Assembly: GCA_903872255.1 (NCBI GenBank)
Contig: CAIQJW010000190.1
Span: 1 to 12,910 of the forward strand
Direction of reading: 5' to 3'
Length of the DNA: 12,910 nucleotides
From: an uncultured delta proteobacterium
GTDB lineage: Bacteria > Desulfobacterota > Syntrophorhabdia > Syntrophorhabdales > Syntrophorhabdaceae
The stretch's first letter is position 1; each line of letters begins with the position of its first letter. Below, piece by piece: positions 7,074 through 12,910 of the stretch. The position numbers and the translations under genes are program-made. Under the pieces are notes generated by a model. The model was given only the letters and a program-made list of their open reading frames with translations. It was not told the DNA's origin and ran no database searches.

Positions 7074-7100
7074 TTAATCTTCCCCCAACACGTGCGATAA
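7074..7100 (+). promoter_or_regulatory. Candidate sigma-28 (FliA) promoter of the chemotaxis receptor
   Basis: TTAATCTT (7074-7081, five of eight matches to TAAAGTTT) is followed after exactly 11 bases by TGCGATAA (7093-7100, six of eight matches to GCCGATAA). The spacing is that of flagellar sigma-28 promoters, and the next gene is a chemotaxis receptor, a typical member of that regulon. The predicted start is near 7107, inside the hairpin described separately. Confidence 0.4.
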
Positions 7101-7105
7101 AAATG

Positions 7106-7126
7106 TCAAAAGGGATTCACTTTTGA
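7106..7126 (+). promoter_or_regulatory. Perfect 7-bp inverted repeat overlapping the receptor's ribosome site
   Basis: TCAAAAG (7106-7112) and CTTTTGA (7120-7126) are perfect reverse complements around a 7-base loop. The second arm runs into GAGAGG (7125-7130), the Shine-Dalgarno sequence 5 bases before the GTG. It could be an operator or a weak RNA hairpin that masks the ribosome site. It is not followed by a T-run, so it is unlikely to be a terminator for pxpC. Confidence 0.45.
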
Positions 7127-7135
7127 GAGGTTAAG

Positions 7136-8722
7136 GTGAAAATATTTATGGAGAGGTTGTCAATTACTCAAAAGGTACTGTTCGCGCCCTTTGTGGCGGT
7201 GGTATTTCTCATCATCGCCGGTTTTTTGGCTATGAATTCGCAGGGAACAGGCACGGTTCTTTATATATTTCTCGGAGCGGGTATTGTTGTCACCCTGGCA
7301 GCCGGTTACTTTACCGTCTGCCTTATGCGGGCCCCACTGAAAGAGCTTGAAAGATCATTAGAGAGCCTTTCGCGGGGTGACCTTACGAAACGCATGGACG
7401 GCGCATCCGGCGGTGAACTTGCTGCGATGGGGAACAATTTCAATTCCTTTGTTGACCGTGTCAGCACGGCCCTGTCCGGGGTAACCGATTCAAGCAGCCA
7501 GATATCCTTCGCGGTAAACACCCTTGATGCCACAGCGACCCAGATGGCGAAGGGGACCGATATCATCGTGACCGAGATAACGTCAGTTGCAACCGCAAGC
7601 GAAGAAATGTCGGCAACGGCCAATGAAATAACCAATAACTGCATCGCGGCCGCCAGGAGTTCGGAGATAGCCAACAACTCTGCGGTGACGGGCGAGAATA
7701 TTATCCAGGAGATCATCCGCAGCATGGGGCGCATAGACGAAAGCGTCAAGGAATCGGCGCTTATCATCCATAAGCTCTGGGAACGCTCCGACCAGATCGG
7801 CGAGATTGCCGGCATTATCAACGATATCGCCGAGCAGACGAATCTGCTTGCACTTAACGCTGCAATTGAAGCTGCCCGCGCCGGGGAGCACGGCAGGGGC
7901 TTCGCCGTCGTCGCGGATGAGGTCCGAAAATTGGCGGAGCGGACGACGGGTGCGACGAAACAGATCGGTAAGACAATACAGACAATGCAGGGCGAGATGA
8001 AAAACGCCGTAGTTTCAATGGAAAGCGGCGTGAAAGAGGTTGAAGTAGGGAACAACGAAACCGCAAAATCGGGAAATGCGTTGAAAGAGATACTGCGCCA
8101 GATCAATACGCTGGGGTCCCAGATCAACCAGATCGCCGTTGCGTCGGAAGAGCAAAGCGCGACGACAAGCGAGATCAACAATAACATCCAGAAAATATCA
8201 AAGATAGTCGAGAATACGGCAAAAAGCATTGCTGAGAATGCCGAGGCATCATCAAACCTTTCAAGCCTTTCCGTCCAGCTTACCAGGCTTACCAATGAGT
8301 TTAAACTGAAGGAAAATAAGGCCTCAAACAGGTCTTCGGCAACGAAGGAAAACGTTGTGGCCTTTGTCGAAAAGGCCGCTGATTATCTTCGGAATTCACG
8401 TGATAAGCAGAAGGTGTACAACGAAATGTCCGATCCCCATGGCCGTTTCGTCAGGGGCGAGTTGTATGTTTTTGTTAACACGATCGAAGGCTTGACCCGG
8501 GCCCACGGACAAAACCCGAAACTTGTCGGCAAGTACATGCTCGACCTGAAGGACGCTGACGGCAAGTATTTTATACGGGAAATGACGGAGATAGCCAAAA
8601 CCAATGGGAAAGGCTGGGTCGAATACAAGTGGATGGACCCCGTGACCGGACGCATCATGGCGAAGATGACCTACTGCCAGTGGGTGGGTGATGTTTATAT
8701 TGGGTGTGGGATATATAAATAA
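7136..8722 (+). CDS. Methyl-accepting chemotaxis protein with C-terminal Cache domain
   Basis: A 528-residue chemoreceptor that should signal through CheA/CheW. Two membrane helices (about 13-33 and 41-63) are separated by only about 7 residues, so there is no periplasmic sensor. A HAMP domain (about 65-117, LKELERSLESLSRGDLTKRM) and the coiled-coil signalling region (about 120-390) follow. The hairpin core IAEQTNLLALNAAIEAARAGEHGRGFAVVA (231-260) is present. Residues 403-528 form a single-Cache type domain: NVVAFVEKAADYLRN, VNTIEGLTRAHGQNPKLVGK, DLKDADGKYFIREM, GWVEYKW and YIGCGIYK at the very end. That domain should be cytoplasmic. The GTG at 7136 is used because GAGAGG lies 5 bases upstream; an ATG four codons later is possible. 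It stands alone after pxpC and is not clearly part of that operon. The ligand is unknown. Confidence 0.93.
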   Translation: MKIFMERLSITQKVLFAPFVAVVFLIIAGFLAMNSQGTGTVLYIFLGAGIVVTLAAGYFTVCLMRAPLKELERSLESLSRGDLTKRMDGASGGELAAMGNNFNSFVDRVSTALSGVTDSSSQISFAVNTLDATATQMAKGTDIIVTEITSVATASEEMSATANEITNNCIAAARSSEIANNSAVTGENIIQEIIRSMGRIDESVKESALIIHKLWERSDQIGEIAGIINDIAEQTNLLALNAAIEAARAGEHGRGFAVVADEVRKLAERTTGATKQIGKTIQTMQGEMKNAVVSMESGVKEVEVGNNETAKSGNALKEILRQINTLGSQINQIAVASEEQSATTSEINNNIQKISKIVENTAKSIAENAEASSNLSSLSVQLTRLTNEFKLKENKASNRSSATKENVVAFVEKAADYLRNSRDKQKVYNEMSDPHGRFVRGELYVFVNTIEGLTRAHGQNPKLVGKYMLDLKDADGKYFIREMTEIAKTNGKGWVEYKWMDPVTGRIMAKMTYCQWVGDVYIGCGIYK

Positions 8723-8725
8723 CCT

Positions 8726-11700
8726 TTATTCCCCATACATCACGAATGCCGACCAGAAGAAGGGGTGGCTGAAATTGCCGGGAGCGGTGCCTTTCAGGAG
8801 GGAGATCTTGGCCGTACGGAGGGCGTCCATTTTGGACTGCCTTTTTGCTATAAGCCCTTCGTAAAAAAGGGTCATAAGGTCCCGGGTTGGTTCATCGGCA
8901 ACGCTCCATAGGCTCACAAGGGCGGCAGGGCTTCCGGCGTACATGACCGCGCGAGTGAGTCCGGTAACGCCTTCGGCGTTGCTTGAGTCCCCGAGGCCTG
9001 TCTCGCAGGCTGAAAGGACGACGAGCCGCGCGTTGAAACGGATATTCATGATCTCGCCCAAGGTGAGGAACCCGTCTTCTTTATCTGATGGTATCTGGCT
9101 TAAGGCTATCGCCTGGAAACCGGGCTGCAGAATCCCGTGCGTAGAAAAATGTATGTACGAGTACTGGCCCATTTCCGGGGATTTCGCGTATTCTTCGCGG
9201 GCATCCATCCTGAGATATATCTGGTGTTTGGAACCCGCTTTTTCGCACAGGGAATGTACCGCCTCGATCTCCTCGGCCGTCCCTTTCAGGCGGGTAAGCG
9301 TTCCGCCGGAGCGGAGATAAGTATTCTTCATGAACACGGCACCAGGCGAAAAATCCTCGGCCATGGGTTTTTCCCCGGGGTCGGCAATTGATCCCTCTTT
9401 ATTCTTTTCCGTTTTTGAGTCTTTTTGTTCGGCCCCGGTCTCAGCAATATATTCCTTAAGATCATACACGGGATCGCCGAAACCGACGAAGCCTCCCCCT
9501 GTATTTTCGTTGCCGTGCCGGCTTCTAAGGACGCCAAGGACAGTACCCGACTGAATATATGTCATGGGATATTTTTCGACCATGAACATCTTCTCCCCGT
9601 CCTTCTCGGTCATAAGCGCTTCAAACGGGAGGTATGCCAGGATCCCCTGCGGGGCTATTATGAGGGTCTTTCCATCGATGTATTCCTCGGCCGGCTCGAC
9701 GAGCACCGCGTACAGCTCCCGTGCGAGATTATCCCGGAAACGCTCGCCCTGCTCACGCCCCCGGATATTGCCGAGCATTTTCTGGACCCGGGTAATGACC
9801 TCGGTGTATTCAGCGGGGAGCTTGATGACGTTAAAATCTTTTTTGCCGATCACGAGGCAATAGACACCTTTTTTCGCCAGAAAATATTCAAGCAGGACCT
9901 CGTTCTCTTTGAGGACGTTTTCCTTAAGCGATCGCGCAGAGATTGGTTGAGGATACTGGACCGAAGCGTAGAGCGGGTTCTTGTAGCGGATCTCGCGCCT
10001 TAAAATGTCAAGTTTGTCCTGTGCCGAGCCTGCGTCATTTATCAGTTGTTCAATGACCTTCTGGTCCGGGGACTTTGCCTGGGTTTCTTCCGCGAGCCGC
10101 TTCGTGAGCATCAGGACCCGATCCTCTAAAAGATCGCGTTCTTTTTTCACGTCCTGATCAATACCCTTCTCGAGGTCGACCCTGGCCTCGGCAAGCTGGT
10201 CGAGGAACATCCTCGCCTTCATCGCTTCAATGTATTGAAAGGCCTTCTCTCCCTGGTCATTTCCGAGCATATACAGGGCCGCGCCTTCATAGTGATCGTA
10301 TATTTTCTCCATGTAGCTTCTTTTGAGTTCTGAAAATGCGGCCTGTGCCCTGACCTGTTCGAACTTCGCAAGGCCTGAATCATAAAGGCGTGTTGCCTCT
10401 TTTACATCGTCTCTCCGGCCCGAAACGGAAGCCTTTTTCAAGAGGGTTAAACCTTGGGATTCGGTATCCTGCATCCGGGCGTACAGATTTAGGGCCAGGT
10501 CGTAATTCTCATCGGCCCGGTCGAGGTCTGCCGCCGAAAGGAAAACGTCTCCGATGCCCTGGTACGCATGCCCCTGGTCAACCAGGGAATTCGCTGCCTT
10601 CACGAGGCTGAGCGCCTGCTGGAACATATCGAGGGCCCCCATCTTGTTTCCCTTTTCGAGATAGATCTCGCCAAGCGTTTTATAGATATCTCCCTGCCCG
10701 ATAGGTTCGCCCGTCTTTTTGTAGAGGATCATGGCAGAATTGAACATTGCGAGGGCATGATCGGTCTTCTTGAGCCTAAGGTATGCCTCGCCCATGGTCC
10801 GGTATGTGTTTGCCTGGCCCAGCGGGGAATTGGCCTTTACGTACAGCCTCAATGCGTTTTCGTAATACTGCATGGCGCGGGCATAATCGCCTGCATAGAA
10901 ATAGATATCGCCCAGAGAGCGCTGTACATTTCCCTGGCCAAGGGGCTCATTTGACTCAACATAGTACGGCAGCGCCCGATCGTACATTTCGAGTGCCCGC
11001 GAAAAATTGCGGTTATAATAACCGATGTCGCCGAGACCCTTGTAGATATCCGCCTGACCGACCGGTTCCCGTAATTTCCGGTAAATGGGAAGGGCCGTTT
11101 CATACGCCTCGGACACCGCGCTAAGATTACCCCTGCGAAGACTCAACTGGCCGACGCGCCTTAACGTATCCGCCTGTCCGAGAGGATAACCGGCCGATCG
11201 GAACATTTCTAGCGCTTTCTGATACATTTCCAGCGCTTCATCGTTTTTCCCGGAAAAGTACGCGATATCCGCCAGCCCTTTAAGAGTGTAAGCCTCACCG
11301 ACAACAAAACCGGTCTTTTTGTATATTTCAAGGGCCCTGGCATAATTCTCTGCGGATGTTTCATTGTCCCCTGTTTTGAGGTCTATATCCCCGAAGGCAC
11401 GATATACGTCCGCCTCGCCGGTCAGATATGGAGCGGTTTTATATCGTGCGAGAGCAAGTTCCAGCGTGCCGAGCGCAGTCTTGTAATCGCGCTGCCTCAT
11501 CGCCAGGTATCCCATGCTGCGATAGGTATCTGCTTCCTCGGTGGGGGATTTCTCCCGGGAGAGGATCTTGAGAGATGTTTCCAGAAGCGTGGCCGCCTTT
11601 GCCCCATCGCCCGTTTGGCTGTGAACGTCCGCTATTTTACGGGCTATAACACCCCTCATTATATTGGACCCGTCTTTAGCGTATATGTCCGATGCCTTGT

Positions 11701-12199
11701 TGTACATCAGGAGTGCATTCGTGGGATTGCCCTGATAGAACGCGGCGTCCCCGTTGCCTTCGTATGAACGCGCCATGAGAATATTGTCCCCGGAACCGCG
11801 GGCAAGCGGCATCGAAGCGTCGTAGAGCTTAAGGCTTAAGTCCAGCCGGGAGGCAAAGAGGAAATAGTCGGCAGCGCGGAGCATCATTGCCGCTAATGCC
11901 GTTTCGTCATTCTTTTTCCGTGCGCCCTCCAGAACGAAATTTATTAAAGCCTCGTCACGCATATTAATGGCATACGTCAGTACTTTTTCCAGCACGGGCC
12001 CGTTTATCTTTTCGTCGTTATCGCCAAAAGCTGTCCAAAAACGGTTCCCTCCCTTGTGCGCATTGATCAGCAACTCGGATACCTGTAACTCTTCATCGGT
12101 TGGAGATGACGGTCCGCCGGAATGGCCTTGCGCGGAGAAAATAAGGAAAAGGGATAGAACGATGACGAAAAAAGAAGATACACGTCTTAATGTGGTCAT
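8726..12199 (-). CDS. Exported TPR-CHAT protein (caspase-like peptidase)
   Basis: A 1157-residue protein with a Sec signal peptide (1-24, RRVSSFFVIVLSLFLIFSAQ), placing it outside the cytoplasm. Residues 102-581 are tetratricopeptide repeats of exactly 40 residues each. A helical linker with a charged coiled coil (about 683-735) follows. A CHAT domain occupies about 760-1157. The caspase-like dyad is intact: His1021 in HFSTHG and Cys1065 in VLSACETGLG. GVTGLTRAVMYAGSPAALVSLWSV and a terminal FFWSAFVMYG complete the family signature. A polar Lys/Glu-rich insert lies at about 917-950. CHAT proteins are cysteine peptidases of clan CD; some TPR-CHAT proteins act in defence, but those are cytoplasmic. 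Two small secreted peptide genes lie just upstream on the same strand. The ATG at 12197-12199 lacks a close ribosome site (GAGGG about 14 bases upstream). Substrate and trigger are unknown. Confidence 0.92.
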   Translation of the reverse strand: MTTLRRVSSFFVIVLSLFLIFSAQGHSGGPSSPTDEELQVSELLINAHKGGNRFWTAFGDNDEKINGPVLEKVLTYAINMRDEALINFVLEGARKKNDETALAAMMLRAADYFLFASRLDLSLKLYDASMPLARGSGDNILMARSYEGNGDAAFYQGNPTNALLMYNKASDIYAKDGSNIMRGVIARKIADVHSQTGDGAKAATLLETSLKILSREKSPTEEADTYRSMGYLAMRQRDYKTALGTLELALARYKTAPYLTGEADVYRAFGDIDLKTGDNETSAENYARALEIYKKTGFVVGEAYTLKGLADIAYFSGKNDEALEMYQKALEMFRSAGYPLGQADTLRRVGQLSLRRGNLSAVSEAYETALPIYRKLREPVGQADIYKGLGDIGYYNRNFSRALEMYDRALPYYVESNEPLGQGNVQRSLGDIYFYAGDYARAMQYYENALRLYVKANSPLGQANTYRTMGEAYLRLKKTDHALAMFNSAMILYKKTGEPIGQGDIYKTLGEIYLEKGNKMGALDMFQQALSLVKAANSLVDQGHAYQGIGDVFLSAADLDRADENYDLALNLYARMQDTESQGLTLLKKASVSGRRDDVKEATRLYDSGLAKFEQVRAQAAFSELKRSYMEKIYDHYEGAALYMLGNDQGEKAFQYIEAMKARMFLDQLAEARVDLEKGIDQDVKKERDLLEDRVLMLTKRLAEETQAKSPDQKVIEQLINDAGSAQDKLDILRREIRYKNPLYASVQYPQPISARSLKENVLKENEVLLEYFLAKKGVYCLVIGKKDFNVIKLPAEYTEVITRVQKMLGNIRGREQGERFRDNLARELYAVLVEPAEEYIDGKTLIIAPQGILAYLPFEALMTEKDGEKMFMVEKYPMTYIQSGTVLGVLRSRHGNENTGGGFVGFGDPVYDLKEYIAETGAEQKDSKTEKNKEGSIADPGEKPMAEDFSPGAVFMKNTYLRSGGTLTRLKGTAEEIEAVHSLCEKAGSKHQIYLRMDAREEYAKSPEMGQYSYIHFSTHGILQPGFQAIALSQIPSDKEDGFLTLGEIMNIRFNARLVVLSACETGLGDSSNAEGVTGLTRAVMYAGSPAALVSLWSVADEPTRDLMTLFYEGLIAKRQSKMDALRTAKISLLKGTAPGNFSHPFFWSAFVMYGE
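10457..11896 (-). repeat. Twelve in-register 120-bp repeats coding for 40-residue TPRs
   Basis: Within the CHAT gene, residues 102-581 divide into twelve units of exactly 40 residues without a single insertion or deletion. The nine units from 222 to 581 are clearest, each following a pattern like xADxYRxLGDIYxxxGDYxxALEMYxxALxxYxxxxxPLG. Canonical TPRs have 34 residues; the extra six form a longer loop ending in PLG-Q in most units. The DNA copies have diverged, but recurrent words such as ATATC and TCGCC reappear every 120 bases. Confidence 0.85.
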
Positions 12200-12288
12200 A
12201 ATAGTTTAGGGACCCTCTGTTTGATATTCGAAATTAACGGTTGGCATATTCAGGCAGCTTCGGTTGACCACATGCTGCGCGCTTTGTA

Positions 12289-12498
12289 TCACCTGACTTT
12301 TTCGGGCGGACGTTCAACCGGCATTTGTTCGGGCGGCATAAGCGCGCGGCTTTCGGGCAGGGCCTTCGTGTGGTCAGCATCTATGATCGTTGGCACGGCG
12401 GGCGGGTCAGGGGGATCCTTTCCTTTTTCTGCAAGGCAGACATTAAAAGGTGCAGCCAGCGATAGCGCCAGAAGCAGGATAAAAATAAATCGTTTCAC
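12289..12498 (-). CDS. Small secreted proline-rich protein (69 aa)
   Basis: I do not recognise a family. Residues 1-23 are a clear Sec signal peptide (KRF, hydrophobic IFILLLALSLAA, then VCLA before EKG). The mature 46 residues contain 11 prolines and no predicted hydrophobic core. They begin EKGKDPPDPPAVP and end in MPVERPPEKVR, so they are probably unstructured. The Cys at position 21 is not in a good lipobox. The start is GTG (12496-12498): an in-frame TAG at 12505-12507 rules out a longer form, and the only Shine-Dalgarno candidate is AAGG 12 bases upstream. It lies 33 bases after the related 42-residue peptide gene and 89 bases before the CHAT gene, all on one strand. Shared features with the 42-residue peptide make it more credible than its length alone would. 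Confidence 0.7.
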   Translation of the reverse strand: MKRFIFILLLALSLAAPFNVCLAEKGKDPPDPPAVPTIIDADHTKALPESRALMPPEQMPVERPPEKVR

Positions 12499-12531
12499 AA
12501 TATTCTATGCCTTAGCTGTCTTTACGTCCCT

Positions 12532-12660
12532 TTAGCGGGGCGCTAAGACCGTTGTCCCGGCCTTTTCAGGCGGTTTCGGGTCCGGAGGATCCGCAAAGCA
12601 CACACTTGACACGGAAAGCATGACAAGCGCGGAAACAATTATTTTGGTAATTAACTTCAT
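12532..12660 (-). CDS. Tiny secreted proline-rich peptide (42 aa)
   Basis: A 42-codon gene with a good start: ATG at 12658-12660 preceded by AGGGGGT with 5-base spacing, and TAA at 12532-12534. Residues 1-23 form a Sec signal peptide (KLITK, hydrophobic IIVSALVMLSVSS, then VCFA). The mature peptide is only 19 residues, DPPDPKPPEKAGTTVLAPR, with six prolines. The signal peptide has the same length and the same V-C-x-A end as that of the next gene, and both mature parts share DPPDP and PPEK. The two are probably diverged duplicates. It is the first gene after the promoter at 12712-12740 and probably heads the peptide-peptide-CHAT unit. Function unknown. Confidence 0.7.
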   Translation of the reverse strand: MKLITKIIVSALVMLSVSSVCFADPPDPKPPEKAGTTVLAPR

Positions 12661-12711
12661 TACAACCCCCTGTTTTAATGCATGCTGTCTTTAAAACCAC
12701 TACCTGATAAC

Positions 12712-12740
12712 AGGATATTCAAAAGAAGTCTAATTGTCAA
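12712..12740 (-). promoter_or_regulatory. Sigma-70-type promoter of the peptide/CHAT unit
   Basis: On the minus strand a perfect TTGACA (plus coordinates 12735-12740) is followed after 17 bases by TATCCT (12712-12717, four of six matches to TATAAT). The start would be near 12705, giving a leader of about 45 bases to the ATG at 12660. The -35 box lies inside one arm of the inverted repeat at 12733-12762. Confidence 0.6.
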
Positions 12741-12762
12741 TACGCCGGAGAATATTGACAAT
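12733..12762. promoter_or_regulatory. Operator-like 10+10 bp perfect inverted repeat
   Basis: ATTGTCAATA (12733-12742) and TATTGACAAT (12753-12762) are perfect reverse complements separated by 10 bases (CGCCGGAGAA). The arm centres are two helical turns (20 bp) apart, as for a dimeric regulator. The downstream arm (minus-strand sense) contains the TTGACA of the promoter, so a bound protein would be expected to repress. The A+T-rich arms and absence of a T-run argue against a terminator. Confidence 0.6.
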
Positions 12763-12781
12763 AAAGAAAAGCAGTATATCC

Positions 12782-12910
12782 GGTGCCGGACATCCACCCC
12801 GCACCCGTCGTACGGGGCACCATCCGTAAGCGGACACCCCCTCGCCGTCATACGGGCACCATCCGGAAGTGGCCACCCCCCCCCTCGCCGTCATACGGGC
12901 ACCATCCGGA
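12782..12910. repeat. Imperfect C-rich tandem repeat, 39/43-bp period, running off the window
   Basis: GCACCATCCG recurs at 12817, 12856 and 12899, giving spacings of 39 and 43 bases. The 4-base difference is explained by a C-tract of five in one unit (ACACCCCCTCG) and nine in the next. Each unit also carries a small stem: CCCGT-cgt-ACGGG at 12804-12816, then CCGT-cat-ACGG at 12845-12855 and 12888-12898. The stem sequence changes in the first unit while pairing is kept. No coding potential is apparent. About 120 bases (12661-12781) between it and the peptide gene hold the leader and promoter region. Confidence 0.8.

Noticed and set aside
7306..8295. Long open frame (329 codons) on the minus strand inside the chemoreceptor gene
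   Set aside because: It is fully antisense to a well-supported receptor, shows no family motif, and is the usual by-product of the alanine/serine-rich coiled coil.
12221..12535. Plus-strand open frame of 104 codons opposite the 69-aa peptide
   Set aside because: The minus strand gives a signal peptide and a motif shared with its neighbour; the plus-strand frame has neither.
12289..12660. Lipoprotein calls for the two small peptides
   Set aside because: The cysteine at position 21 is preceded by FNV or SSV, not a lipobox such as L-A-G; a signal peptidase I site after the following alanine fits better.
12782..12910. CRISPR array at the right edge
   Set aside because: The units are nearly contiguous and similar along their whole length; there are no distinct unique spacers between constant repeats.

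Overview
The window (about half G+C) reads as a chromosomal segment of a motile Gram-negative bacterium. Five proteins have Sec signal peptides or membrane anchors, there is a transmembrane chemotaxis receptor, and gene density is high with tight operons. The gene mix, the short CTGGATTCCGGC-type inverted repeat and the heptamer arrays remind me of Desulfobacterota or Nitrospirota environmental genomes. That placement is an impression, not shown by the sequence. No tRNA, rRNA, CRISPR array, transposase or phage gene is visible, and no gap between genes exceeds 300 bases.

Layout. (1) 1-180: two oppositely oriented 7-bp tandem arrays flank about 100 bp containing a small inverted repeat. (2) 181-4107, minus strand: one probable operon read from a promoter at 4079-4107. 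Its order is a DUF898/YjgN-type membrane protein with an N-terminal zinc ribbon, an M48 metallopeptidase (ATGA overlap), an exported TraB/GumN protein and phosphoglycerate mutase gpmA. The first three look like an envelope or proteostasis module; gpmA is a glycolytic gene carried at its end. (3) 4251-4610, minus: a small single-pass membrane protein of unknown function, divergent from (4). (4) 4694-7058, plus: pxpA-pxpB-pxpC, the ATP-dependent 5-oxoprolinase that opens 5-oxoproline to glutamate. (5) 7136-8722, plus: a chemotaxis receptor whose Cache-type ligand domain lies at the C-terminus, in the cytoplasm. A sigma-28-like promoter candidate lies upstream. (6) 8726-12660, minus: two tiny secreted proline-rich peptides followed by an 1157-residue exported TPR-CHAT (caspase-like) protein. 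A promoter whose -35 box sits inside a 10+10 bp inverted repeat lies in front. (7) 12782-12910: an imperfect 39/43-bp C-rich tandem repeat running off the window.

The part most worth following up is region 6. It combines an exported caspase-like protease with twelve 40-residue repeats in strict register, two small exported peptides that share a signal-peptide pattern and a DPPDP motif, and an operator-like palindrome. It may be an undescribed extracytoplasmic protease/peptide locus. This is inference from layout and motifs only.
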